Assembly: GCF_000772705.2 (NCBI RefSeq)
Contig: NZ_JSBW02000002.1
Span: 186,001 to 250,000 of the forward strand
Direction: 5' to 3'
Length of the DNA stretch: 64,000 nucleotides
DNA from: Xanthomonas vasicola
GTDB taxonomy: Bacteria > Pseudomonadota > Gammaproteobacteria > Xanthomonadales > Xanthomonadaceae
In this document: positions 1 to 7,725 of the stretch, in pieces
Position numbering within the stretch: the stretch's first letter is position 1
How the letters are laid out: every line of letters begins with the position of its first letter
Notes under the pieces: model-generated
Database searches by the model: none
What the model was told of the DNA's origin: nothing
Seen by the model: only the letters and a program-made list of their open reading frames with translations
Program-made: the position numbers and the translations under genes

Positions 1-145
1 CATCGGCGTAGTCGAAATGGATCTGGATGAACTGGCCGGGCTGGAAATCCAGCGGCTGCCCGTCGTCACGGACGAACTGACAGTGGGCCACGGTGGGCGC
101 AAGCATGCGCCGGTCAACAAGCTTGAGGGGGAATTGAACGGGCAC
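1..145 (-). CDS. FAD-binding (ferredoxin-NADP reductase type) oxidoreductase, N-terminal fragment
   Basis: Only the first 48 codons are inside the window; the gene runs off the left edge on the minus strand. Reading from a GTG at 145 gives a protein beginning MPVQFPLKLVDRRMLAP and containing PGQFIQI near residue 40. A PGQF motif after a short beta-strand is typical of the FAD-binding barrel of ferredoxin-NADP reductase and flavin reductase families. An ATG at 106 is an alternative start, but it would remove a plausible first strand. The gene is divergent from the ABC transporter at 247, with about 100 bp of shared promoter region. The exact subfamily cannot be decided from this fragment. Confidence 0.6.
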   Translation of the reverse strand, partial: MPVQFPLKLVDRRMLAPTVAHCQFVRDDGQPLDFQPGQFIQIHFDYAD

Positions 146-246
146 GAACGTATATAGGACAGTCTGTGACGGGGGCAACCCCCAACGGGCTTCTATAATA
201 ACGGCTGCAACTTGCTGCGCCGTCACCCTGGCGCGAAGGACCCGGC

Positions 247-1242
247 TTGAATTCCCCATCTCCCAGTGCGCCCGCCCTGCGCGTGTGCGATCTGCGCAAG
301 ACCTACGACAACGGCACCCAGGCGCTCAAGGGCGTGTCGCTGGACGTGGCGCCCGGCGATTTCTTCGCCCTACTCGGCCCTAACGGGGCCGGCAAATCCA
401 CCCTGATCGGCATCATCAGCTCGCTGGTGAACCTGTCCGGCGGGCAGGTGGAAGTGTTCGGTACCGACCTGGTCCGCCACCGCAGCGATGCGATGCGCCT
501 GATCGGCCTGGTGCCGCAGGAAATCAACTTCAACCTGTTCGAAAAGCCGTTCGACATCCTGGTCAACTACGCCGGCTTCTACGGCATGCCGCGCAGCCAG
601 GCCGAAGCGCTGGCGAAGGTGGAACTGCGCCGCGCGCACCTGTGCGAAAAAGCACAGGTGATGAGCCGCACGCTCTCCGGCGGCATGAAGCGCGGGCTGA
701 TGATCGCCCGCGCCATGATGACCCAGCCGCGCCTGCTGATCCTGGACGAGCCCACCGCCGGTGTGGATATCGAAATCCGCCGCGACATGTGGCGTGTGCT
801 CAAGGACATCAACGCCGCCGGCACCACGATTATCTTGACCACGCATTACCTGGAAGAAGCCGAGCACCTGTGCCGCAACCTGGCCATCATCAACCGCGGC
901 CAGATCGTCACCCAGGGGCCGATGCGCGAACTGCTGGCCAAGCTCGACGTGGAAGGCTTCCTGTTCGATATCGACGGTGAGCTGCCCGCGCAGTTGCCGG
1001 TGATCGAAGGCACCACGCTCACCGCCATCGACGGCCACACGCTGGATCTGGACATGCCGCGCGCGATGGACCTCAACTGCGTGTTCGCCGCCCTGGGCGA
1101 TGCCGGCATCCGCGTGCGCTCGATGCGCACCAAGAGCAACCGGCTGGAAGAATTGTTCGTTCGTCTGACCGGGCCTGGCGAGACTGTCGCCGCCCCGGCT
1201 CCTGCCACAGCGGCGCCTGTGCGCCCGGCAGGCCACCCATGA
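247..1242 (+). CDS. yadG: ABC-2 exporter ATP-binding protein (YadG-like)
   Basis: ATPase of a two-component ABC-2 exporter, 331 aa. Walker A GPNGAGKS lies at residues 44-51, the signature LSGGMKRG near 144, Walker B LLILDEP near 165, and the H-loop TTHYLEEAE about 30 residues later. An alanine/proline-rich C-terminal tail follows the nucleotide-binding domain. The start is a TTG at 247, chosen because an AAGGA ribosome-binding site lies 6 bases upstream and no ATG exists in the right place. The stop overlaps the start of the permease gene (ATGA), so the two should be translationally coupled. The family resembles E. coli YadG and Nod/DRA-type exporters; the substrate is unknown. Confidence 0.93.
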   Translation: MNSPSPSAPALRVCDLRKTYDNGTQALKGVSLDVAPGDFFALLGPNGAGKSTLIGIISSLVNLSGGQVEVFGTDLVRHRSDAMRLIGLVPQEINFNLFEKPFDILVNYAGFYGMPRSQAEALAKVELRRAHLCEKAQVMSRTLSGGMKRGLMIARAMMTQPRLLILDEPTAGVDIEIRRDMWRVLKDINAAGTTIILTTHYLEEAEHLCRNLAIINRGQIVTQGPMRELLAKLDVEGFLFDIDGELPAQLPVIEGTTLTAIDGHTLDLDMPRAMDLNCVFAALGDAGIRVRSMRTKSNRLEELFVRLTGPGETVAAPAPATAAPVRPAGHP

Positions 1243-2051
1243 GTTCTTCGGAGCCGTCGATGTCCGCCACGCCCGCAACACCCCGCCAACGCAACTGGAT
1301 TGCGCTGTGCACCATCGTGCGCCGCGAAGTGCAGCGCATCCTGCGCATCTGGGGCCAGACCCTGGTGCCGCCGGCCATCACCATGACGCTCTACTTTTTG
1401 ATCTTCGGCGGGCTGATCGGCTCGCGCGTCGGCGACATGGGCGGCTATAGCTACATGCAGTTCATCGTGCCGGGCCTGGTGATGATGAGCGTGATCCAGA
1501 ACAGCTACGCCAACATTTCCTCCAGCTTCTTCGGCGCCAAGTTCGGCCGCCATGTGGAAGAGCTGCTGGTCAGCCCGATGCCCAATTGGGTGATCTTGTG
1601 GGGCTATGTGTCCGGCGCGGTGTTGCGCGGGGTGCTGGTCGGCGCAATCGTGTTGATCATCGCGATGTTCTTCACCCCGGTGCGTATCCCGCACCCGATC
1701 GTGACACTGACCACGGTGCTGCTGGGCGCGATCATCTTTTCGCTGGCCGGCTTCGTCAACGCGGTCTACGCCAAAAAGTTCGACGACGTGGCGATCGTGC
1801 CCACCTTCATCCTGACCCCGCTGTCCTACCTGGGCGGCGTGTTCTATTCGGTAAAACTGCTGCCCGGCTGGGCCGAAGCCGCCACCCAGGCCAACCCGAT
1901 CTTCTACATGGTTAATGCGTTCCGCTATGGCCTGCTCGGCAGCTCGGATGTGCCGATCTGGGTGGCCTACGCATTGATGCTGGGCTTTGTCGCCGTGCTC
2001 AGCGCGGTCGCGCTGTGGCTGCTGCGGCGGGGCGTGGGATTGCGGAGCTGA
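1239..2051 (+). CDS. yadH: ABC-2 type transporter permease (YadH-like)
   Basis: Membrane subunit partnering the ATPase just upstream, 270 aa, with about six hydrophobic segments spread from residue 45 to the C-terminus (for example around LVPPAITMTLYFLIF and VLVGAIVLIIAMFF). The ATG at 1239 overlaps the ATPase stop; an ATG at 1261 (MSATPATP) is a possible alternative. Conserved ABC-2 features include the sequence SPMPNWVILWGY in the cytoplasmic loop and the GGVFYSVKLLP loop before the last pair of helices. The two-gene layout (one ATPase, one permease, probably homodimeric each) is typical of the YadGH family. The cargo cannot be inferred. Confidence 0.92.
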   Translation: MSSSEPSMSATPATPRQRNWIALCTIVRREVQRILRIWGQTLVPPAITMTLYFLIFGGLIGSRVGDMGGYSYMQFIVPGLVMMSVIQNSYANISSSFFGAKFGRHVEELLVSPMPNWVILWGYVSGAVLRGVLVGAIVLIIAMFFTPVRIPHPIVTLTTVLLGAIIFSLAGFVNAVYAKKFDDVAIVPTFILTPLSYLGGVFYSVKLLPGWAEAATQANPIFYMVNAFRYGLLGSSDVPIWVAYALMLGFVAVLSAVALWLLRRGVGLRS

Positions 2052-2052
2052 T

Positions 2053-2637
2053 ATGGATCACAAGTATGTGACGCAGAGCGTGGAGGGCTATTCGCATGCG
2101 CTTCTCGCGAGCGCGGCTCGCTCTTTCCTTGAAAGAAGCGAAGATGCTGCAGAGGAACAGCCTAACCATTTCGCGCTAGGCGCCATGATGATGTGCTGCT
2201 TCGCTTTGGAGGCTTATTTCAACCAACTCGGGCAGACGCTACATGAGCGTCAAATGATTCTCCACCTCCAAGACATCCGAGATTTTGAGCGCAAGGTACC
2301 TGATCAAAAGTTCCTGGAATTGATTGATGCGTTAGATCTCACGTTAGAAAGCATCTCGCTTAAGACGGTGAATCAATTCTTCAAGTTCCGCAACAGAGTC
2401 GCGCATGCAAAGCCTTATTCGCGCGAAGACGAGAGCACCACATGGAAAGGAGCTCGGCCGCTCATTCCCAGCACAGATCCGCCTTGGGCTAAGCAGGCAA
2501 GACCGATAGAAGCACGTCGGTTTTTTGAGGACATGGAGGAAGTCATAAGCCGCATGAATCAAGCTAGCCTGCAAAAGATAGGTCAGGATTTCCCACTGAA
2601 TGTCTTTGGCGGTGGTAGTCAGGTCTACTGCCCATAA
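2053..2637 (+). CDS. HEPN-like domain protein, orphan
   Basis: A 194-aa mostly helical protein that I do not recognise as a named gene. Residues 113-118 read RNRVAH, an R-N-x3-H motif of the kind that forms the active site in HEPN ribonucleases, preceded by a helix with many hydrophobics (ALEAYFNQ). The ATG at 2053 lies one base after the permease stop. Base composition is clearly richer in A+T than both neighbours, and codons such as AGA, AAA and TTA are frequent, suggesting acquisition. No nucleotidyltransferase (MNT) partner or antitoxin gene is adjacent. HEPN proteins act in toxin-antitoxin and phage-defence systems as RNases, but many are uncharacterised; the domain call is inferred from the motif and fold pattern. 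Confidence 0.7.
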   Translation: MDHKYVTQSVEGYSHALLASAARSFLERSEDAAEEQPNHFALGAMMMCCFALEAYFNQLGQTLHERQMILHLQDIRDFERKVPDQKFLELIDALDLTLESISLKTVNQFFKFRNRVAHAKPYSREDESTTWKGARPLIPSTDPPWAKQARPIEARRFFEDMEEVISRMNQASLQKIGQDFPLNVFGGGSQVYCP

Positions 2638-2669
2638 ACAAAAAGGCCCCGGCGAGTCCGCCAGAGCCT
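2638..2669 (-). terminator. Rho-independent terminator acting on the minus strand
   Basis: On the minus strand an 11-bp stem (arms 2659-2669 and 2644-2654, three G-U pairs, loop of four bases) is followed by TTTTTGTTT at 2644-2638. On the plus strand the same bases give A-C mismatches and no T-run, so it is oriented against panE and the HEPN gene. No minus-strand gene lies immediately to the right; it either blocks antisense transcription, ends a small RNA, or is left over from a rearrangement. Confidence 0.6.
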
Positions 2670-2708
2670 GATGCCGACCGAGAATCCCCGATCCGGCTGA
2701 AATCATAG

Positions 2709-2722
2709 CGCACGTCTGTGCG
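2709..2722. promoter_or_regulatory. Short palindrome upstream of panE
   Basis: CGCAC GTCT GTGCG is a perfect 5-bp inverted repeat 27 bases before the panE start codon. It could be an operator or a small mRNA hairpin; nothing further identifies it. Confidence 0.3.
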
Positions 2723-2749
2723 TTCGAATTAAGTTGAAAGGAATTTTTC

Positions 2750-3688
2750 ATGCGTATCTTGATCCTCGGCGCCGGCGGCACCGGTGGCTATTTCGGCGGA
2801 CGTCTGGCGCAGGCCGGCGTCGACGTCACCTTCCTGGTGCGCGAAGCGCGTGCGGCGCAGTTGCAGGCCGACGGCTTGCGCATCCGCAGCCCGTTGGGCG
2901 ATGCCGATCTGCAGGTGGCGCATGTCACCGCGCAGGACCTGTCGGCGTTGGTGGCGCAGCAGCCGTTCGATCTGGTGATCCTCAGCTGCAAGGCCTACGA
3001 CCTGGACAGCGCGATCGAAGCGATTGCGCCAGCGGTGGGCGAGCACACCACGGTGTTGCCCATCCTCAACGGGCTGCGCCATTACCCGGCACTGGACGAG
3101 CGCTTCGGCGCGACACGGGTGCTGGGCGGGCTGTGCTTCATCAGCGCGACCAAGGGCGAGCACGGCGAGATTCTGCACCTGGGCAAGCCGGCGGCGATGA
3201 CCTTTGGCGAGCGCGATGGCAGTGCCGCGTCCGCGCGGGTGCAGGCGTTTGCTGCGGCCTGCGCGCAGGCCGGCATCGATCATGTGGCCAGCGAGCAGAT
3301 CGCGCTGGAACAATGGATCAAGTACAGCTTTCTCACCGCGCTGGCCGCGGCCACGTGCCTAATGCGTGCGCCGGTCGGCGCGATCGTGGTCACCGACGAC
3401 GGCCGTGCCTTGATCAACGGCCTGTACAACGAATGCCTATGGGCTGCGGATGCGGCCGGGCACTCGATTCCCGAGCCTGCACGCGCCAAAGCGTTGCAAA
3501 CGCTGCTACAGGTGGATTCGCCGCTCAAGGCCTCGATGCTGCGCGACCTGGAAGCCGGCCAGGACGTAGAAGCGGCGCAGATCGTCGGCGACATGCTGGC
3601 GCGCGTACGCGAGACCGGGCGCAACGCCCCGCTGATGATGGCGGCCAATGTGCACCTGCAGACGTATCAGGTGCTGCGGCATAGTTGA
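2750..3688 (+). CDS. panE: 2-dehydropantoate 2-reductase (ketopantoate reductase)
   Basis: NADPH-dependent reduction of ketopantoate to pantoate, the second step of pantothenate (vitamin B5) and coenzyme A synthesis, in the cytoplasm. The 312-aa length fits the PanE/ApbA family. The N-terminus carries a Rossmann dinucleotide motif (ILGAGGTGG, residues 5-13), and the C-terminal helical domain contains the family-typical EQIALEQWIKYSFL segment near residue 185 with the catalytic lysine region. A GAAAGGAA ribosome-binding site precedes the ATG. It stands alone in its transcription unit. Paralogous ApbA-like proteins of unknown substrate share this architecture, so a second panE elsewhere in the genome would leave the assignment open. 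Confidence 0.88.
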   Translation: MRILILGAGGTGGYFGGRLAQAGVDVTFLVREARAAQLQADGLRIRSPLGDADLQVAHVTAQDLSALVAQQPFDLVILSCKAYDLDSAIEAIAPAVGEHTTVLPILNGLRHYPALDERFGATRVLGGLCFISATKGEHGEILHLGKPAAMTFGERDGSAASARVQAFAAACAQAGIDHVASEQIALEQWIKYSFLTALAAATCLMRAPVGAIVVTDDGRALINGLYNECLWAADAAGHSIPEPARAKALQTLLQVDSPLKASMLRDLEAGQDVEAAQIVGDMLARVRETGRNAPLMMAANVHLQTYQVLRHS

Positions 3689-3827
3689 TGCTGTTTGGAG
3701 AGTTGCCATGCTCGGCGTGCACCAGTCGGCGCGGTGCCTCGCTTACCTCCCACAGCACGCCGCTGGCACACATGGTCAAAAGCGAGCAGATGCATCAGCC
3801 CTCACACCATCCGATGCTGAGGAGCAG

Positions 3828-4794
3828 TCAACTGCTCCCGCTGCTGTTCATGCTGCTGAGACTGCTGTAGCCGCTGCTCTCACTGAGTGACTGCAGCTGT
3901 GCCAATGACTGCGCGACCGGTTGTGCGATCGCATCGTTCGTCTTCATATGCGCCATCCTGTGCGCAGGGTCGTTCAACGCCCCTTCGACAACAAACACAT
4001 TCTCGCCCTGCCGCGCAGACTTGGTTTCCTCGCTCAGCACAACGTAATCGATCCGCGACAGCCCGTTCTCCTTCGCAAGATACGCACTACTTGCTGCAAG
4101 GCGGGCGCTGTTGTCGTCGTAATCACGACCCAGGCCTTGTTCGAGACAGAGAATGGCTTCTTCTGCTTGGCGGTGTAGTGGATCCTGCGATGGCGTACTT
4201 GCTGCGATTGCAGTGACATCAGCTGATGTATGTCTGATTTCCAAGCTGGGCCTCACCGATCACCTTATGCCACCACTGCTGATCGGGCTTGGGATTGATG
4301 TGTTCCTTGTTCAACTCACTTTTTGGCATGGGTGCAGGAATACTTCTGACATCGTCTACATTTTCCGCCGGCCTGAGCGCGCCCTCAAATACTTTGTCGA
4401 CCCCTTTCTTAGTCATGCGATGCAGGCCCGCGTGATTGAGTGCATCCCACGTAAAGTCGATACAGCTATTATCCGCCCCGTTGTAGTGCATATTGAATCC
4501 GCTTTTTGCAGGATTCGCACCAAAATCTGCCAGCTTTTCGTACTGCTCCTTGCTGACCTCCATCGCACGTGAGTAGTAGGGATCCTTGTAGGTGTCAACG
4601 TCATTAAAAGAAACTCTCCCTGGCCCGCTGGCTGCGCCATGCTTGACCGGCGAGAACCCATAACTTTTAACGGTCGCCCCATCGTCAATCGAATAGTACA
4701 TATGACCACCGAAAGACGTTCCTCCAGCCATCAATGGCGTACCTGCGGCAGCAACGTAGACGGTGACTGCATAGCGCTTTTCATGATCATCCAC
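3828..4794 (-). pseudogene. Type IV secretion (X-T4SS) effector with XVIPCD-like tail, frameshifted
   Basis: Two overlapping minus-strand frames look like one gene broken by a +1 frameshift. Part one (4794-4219, GTG start) gives 191 residues with a histidine in FGGHMYYS (about residue 31) and a cysteine in NSCIDFTWDALNHAG (about residue 109), an order seen in permuted NlpC/P60-like hydrolases. It ends at a TGA at 4219-4221. Part two, open from about 4256 to 3828, reads DPLHRQAEEAI, LSRIDYVVLSE, ENVFVVEGALNDPAHRMAH and ends in a Gln/Ser-rich tail, which matches the XVIPCD domain that Xanthomonas effectors use to dock on VirD4. Part two has only a GTG and no ribosome-binding site. The lipoprotein gene 11 bases upstream is a likely immunity gene. 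Composition is A+T-richer than the surroundings. A sequencing error at the shift cannot be excluded. Confidence 0.72.
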
Positions 4795-4805
4795 GCTTAT
4801 TCCCC

Positions 4806-5447
4806 TTACTTTCCCTTGTAGGCGTAGGCGACAATAAGTTGCGCATTCGCCGCAATCAACGCCTCGGAATTGCGGTCAAAGCGTAGCGTGAGCCGATATC
4901 GGCCTGGCCGAACAGCATTATTGTATCCAAACGCCAACTCTCTAGACGCAGCATGTTCCACGGATAGAGCGGCGTCGCGCATCGTCGTCCCGTCCGCATC
5001 AAAGGCGAACAGACCAGGCGCAATGCCATCAGCAGATAAGGGAATGGACGCCTGCTGCCCTACCCCCACACGTTGACTACGCTGCAATCCCACGAGAATT
5101 GCACCAGATGGTTCAATCCGTTCTAGGTGAAGCTCGGCCGAAACACCAGCGCTAATTAGCCTGTCGGCAGTTTCGGAAACTGCAGTTGGATCGACGCCGG
5201 TCACCCGCACACCGATGAATATGGGCGGAGTAGGGTCATCCGGAAGTGCAGGCACATCGAATTCCAGGTCAACGGGCACACGGTGATTTGGAGTCAAGCT
5301 CCGCACCAGTGGGATGGCGGTTCTCATCTCTATCTGCTCCTTTGCAGTGGGCATAGTGGCAGGCGGCAATGGCGCGCTGCATCCGGCGATCAGGCAGGCG
5401 ATCAATGCCGTGGATGCAAAGCGCTTTCGTTGGTTTGCACGGGGCAC
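4806..5447 (-). CDS. Lipoprotein, probable immunity protein of the adjacent effector
   Basis: A 213-aa protein with an N-terminal charged region, a hydrophobic stretch and the lipobox LIAGC with the lipidated cysteine at residue 23; serine at +2 is compatible with outer-membrane sorting. The rest looks like an all-beta domain ending in YRLTLRFDRN and a final strand. It is transcribed first, followed after 11 bases by the effector gene, whose GTG has a GGGGAA ribosome-binding site overlapping the lipoprotein stop. In Xanthomonas, X-Tfe effectors are commonly paired with periplasmic lipoprotein inhibitors (X-Tfi), which is the basis for the immunity inference. It may belong to the DUF5625-like lipoproteins, which I cannot verify. 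It is intact even though the toxin gene is broken. Confidence 0.7.
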   Translation of the reverse strand: MPRANQRKRFASTALIACLIAGCSAPLPPATMPTAKEQIEMRTAIPLVRSLTPNHRVPVDLEFDVPALPDDPTPPIFIGVRVTGVDPTAVSETADRLISAGVSAELHLERIEPSGAILVGLQRSQRVGVGQQASIPLSADGIAPGLFAFDADGTTMRDAALSVEHAASRELAFGYNNAVRPGRYRLTLRFDRNSEALIAANAQLIVAYAYKGK

Positions 5448-5742
5448 GGTACTTATCCAGTGAGTGGTTATACAGCAGCCGGGATTTTGCTAGTTTATAA
5501 GCGACACCGTGTCATGATAGTAGTCTGTCGCAGTCAAATTTAAATAGACATACCAAGCAGCAGATTTTTCGTGGCGCCTTTGGCCGTGAGCATCAGCCTT
5601 CCGGCCGTCGGGTGTTGTAAAAGCCACGCAGATATAGGGGGCATTCGACTGACTCCGCTAGCCACAGCGCTTTACCGCCGCCTTCGCACCGCCACGACGC
5701 CAAGCACACGATGCTCTGCATCCCTCTATCGCCGTCATCATC

Positions 5743-6258
5743 ATGAAACTGCTCAGCCACCTGTTCCGTGCCGGTCACTTCGTGATTCTGGCGTTTTTCG
5801 TGCTGTGCGCGGCGGGCCTGGTGACGATGGCCGGGCTGGAGTTGTGGCACGGCTTCACACCCGGCGGCGACATGGTGGTGCGCGACCGTTTCAACGTGGT
5901 GCTGGAAGCGGTGGGCCTGCTCACGGTGGCGCTGGTGACGCTGGAACTGGGCCAGACCATTTTCGAAGAAGATATCCTGCGCGACGTCAAAGTCAGCGGG
6001 TCCACACGCGTGCGGCGTTACCTGTCGCGCTTTTTCGTGGTGATCGTAATTGCGCTGGCGATCGAGACGCTGGTGTCGATCTTCGAACTGATGCATGCCG
6101 ACCCGGCCAAGCTGCCGTATGCCGCAGCCGTTGGCTCCTGCGCGGCGCTGTTGCTGATCGCCTGGGGCGTGTTCGTCAAACTCAATCGCAGCGCCGAAGA
6201 GCTGGAACCGGAGGCGATGGAAGAAACCAAGCGCGAAGACCGTGAGGTGCAGGAGTAA
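5743..6258 (+). CDS. Integral membrane protein, PsiE-like, function unknown
   Basis: A 171-aa protein with four predicted membrane segments: about residues 11-32, 50-66, 95-115 and 125-145, followed by a strongly acidic C-terminal tail (EELEPEAMEE). The arrangement of four helices with a conserved LELGQTIFEEDILR stretch between helices two and three resembles PsiE/phosphate-starvation-inducible and related small membrane proteins, but I cannot confirm the family. The ATG at 5743 directly follows a CATC sequence with no strong ribosome-binding site. It is monocistronic and divergent from the toxin/immunity pair; the 295 bp between them contain an A+T-rich stretch (around 5515-5570) that probably carries promoters for both. 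Confidence 0.6.
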   Translation: MKLLSHLFRAGHFVILAFFVLCAAGLVTMAGLELWHGFTPGGDMVVRDRFNVVLEAVGLLTVALVTLELGQTIFEEDILRDVKVSGSTRVRRYLSRFFVVIVIALAIETLVSIFELMHADPAKLPYAAAVGSCAALLLIAWGVFVKLNRSAEELEPEAMEETKREDREVQE

Positions 6259-6404
6259 GCGCGGTCATAGCGGCTAAGTCCACGTAGTAAGCGGTCGTCA
6301 GGCCGGAGTGGACGGCGCGCAGGAACCGCGTGCACGTGATACATGCTGCACCGAGCGCCGGCCGCGCCCACATGGCGGCTGCGCAGTCGTTTTATTCGCT
6401 GCTC

Positions 6405-6806
6405 TCAGTGGGCTGTCGGTAACGGCGGTACTGCGGTCGGCTTGCCATCGGCGCCGAGCGCAATCATCACGAAATGCCCGCGCGTACACAGCTCTCGCGC
6501 GCCGCTGAGCAGGTCTTCGGCGATCAGTTCCACTTCCACCTTGATCGAGCTGCGCCCCACCGACACCACGCGGGCGATGGTTTCCACCATCTGGCCCTGG
6601 CGGATCGGCAATTTGAAGTCGACTTGATCCGAACGCGCGGTCACCACGGCGCGCCGCGCGTAGCGCGAAGCCGCCAGAAACGCCGCCTTGTCCATCCACG
6701 CCAGCGCCTGGCCGCCGAACAGCGTGCCCATGTGATTGGTATGGTTGGGGAACACGATCTCGGCCATGCGGGCTTCGGTCGGTGGATTTGCGCGACTGTC
6801 GGGCAT
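6405..6806 (-). CDS. Acyl-CoA thioesterase, hot-dog fold (YciA-like)
   Basis: Hydrolyses acyl-CoA to free acid and CoA. The 133-aa single hot-dog domain carries the family hallmarks PNHTNHMGTLFGGQALAWMDKAA (here residues about 21-43, with the catalytic Asp/Asn region and the helix that packs in the sheet) and SVGRSSIKVEVELIAED. I prefer the ATG at 6806 to the TTG one codon earlier. Length and motifs fit the YciA/acyl-CoA thioesterase 4HBT-II family. It stands alone between the membrane protein gene (converging on it) and the thioredoxin gene. Confidence 0.85.
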   Translation of the reverse strand: MPDSRANPPTEARMAEIVFPNHTNHMGTLFGGQALAWMDKAAFLAASRYARRAVVTARSDQVDFKLPIRQGQMVETIARVVSVGRSSIKVEVELIAEDLLSGARELCTRGHFVMIALGADGKPTAVPPLPTAH

Positions 6807-6913
6807 CAAAGTGTCTCCAATGAACCTGAGCGCAGGCCTTGCATGTTGCCGGTGCGTGCTTGCCTGCGTTTGCGAATGACGCGCCGTGCAACCGCAGAAG
6901 CAGCTGCAACCAG

Positions 6914-7240
6914 TTAGAGGCTAGTCTTCACCGCTGCTTCCACCTGCGCCGGTGACTGGAATCCGGGCAAACGCACAACTTCCGCACCGTCCTTGAACAA
7001 GGCCAGGGTCGGTGTCTGCCGCAAGCCCAGGCCACGGAAGAACTCCTCGCCCACCACTTCCAGCTTGACCTTGAGAAGTGCGACGCCTGCGGCGTCCTCG
7101 CTCGCAGCGAACTTGGTCAGCGACATGTCGAGCATCTTGCAGCCCGGGCAATTGTCCTTGTAGTAATCGACGAGCAAGCGCGGATGCGCGGCCAGGGCGG
7201 CAGCGTAGTCGTCAGGCGTGGAGGCGTGGAGAGTTTGCAT
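6914..7240 (-). CDS. Thioredoxin-family protein with CPGC active site
   Basis: A 108-aa thioredoxin fold with the redox motif CPGC at residues 31-34 (context DNCPGCKMLD) and the cis-proline loop QTPTLALF near residue 75. The CPGC dipeptide is unlike the CGPC of classical thioredoxin. It overlaps the upstream flavodoxin gene by 29 bases and both lie downstream of nrdAB, so it may serve as an electron donor in ribonucleotide reduction, in the way NrdH-redoxins do for class Ib enzymes; that role is inferred from position only. The start at 7240 is chosen by homology-like length; upstream in-frame codons would add a region without thioredoxin character. Confidence 0.82.
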   Translation of the reverse strand: MQTLHASTPDDYAAALAAHPRLLVDYYKDNCPGCKMLDMSLTKFAASEDAAGVALLKVKLEVVGEEFFRGLGLRQTPTLALFKDGAEVVRLPGFQSPAQVEAAVKTSL

Positions 7241-7694
7241 GGGGGGATGTCTCTGTACAGGCAAGAATGTGGTCGGTCCAGCGTTGAATCTTAGTGGCGT
7301 CGCGTTCGCCGTGGGGCATTTGTTCGATCTCCAGCCGCGGGTAGCGCGTACCGAAGAATGCTGCGATGCGCCGGGCCGCACCGCAGTAGTTCTCCTCGCC
7401 CCACTGCGTCTCGCCGGTGCCGAACACCGCAAGGCGTTCCGGCTTACCGACCGCGGCAACGAGCTGTTCGATGAAGCGTTTCATTTCCGGCGGCGTACGC
7501 CCGGCGTTGATGCTCCAGCTGCCGAGGATATAGAGATCGTGCTCTGCGCCATCGGGACATGCCTGCGCTAGCGTCTGGATATCGGCATCGATCCAGGTGA
7601 CCACATGCCCCAGTTCCTCGCAGCGCGCACGGATCGCGCGCGCGACATCGCGCGTGTTGCCGCTGAGCGAGGTGTGGGCGAGGAGGATGCGCAT
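7212..7694 (-). CDS. Flavodoxin
   Basis: A 160-aa flavodoxin with the FMN phosphate-binding loop TSLSGNT at residues 8-14 right after the first strand (MRILLAH), and the isoalloxazine-contacting loops LGSWSINAGRTPPE and FGTGETQWGEENYCGA. Flavodoxins carry single electrons to reductases. Its stop region overlaps the start of the CPGC thioredoxin gene, so the two are likely one operon. Together with nrdAB, from which it is separated only by the A+T-rich gene 7726-8721, it may be the activating flavodoxin of the ribonucleotide reductase (NrdI-like role); this is inferred, since NrdI proper belongs to class Ib systems. Confidence 0.87.
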   Translation of the reverse strand: MRILLAHTSLSGNTRDVARAIRARCEELGHVVTWIDADIQTLAQACPDGAEHDLYILGSWSINAGRTPPEMKRFIEQLVAAVGKPERLAVFGTGETQWGEENYCGAARRIAAFFGTRYPRLEIEQMPHGERDATKIQRWTDHILACTETSPHANSPRLHA

Positions 7695-7725
7695 GGGGTC
7701 AACTCAAAATAAACGTCGATGTACA

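Noticed and set aside
29..246. Plus-strand gene in the first 246 bases
   Set aside because: Only very short frames; the minus-strand reductase fragment and promoter space explain the region better.
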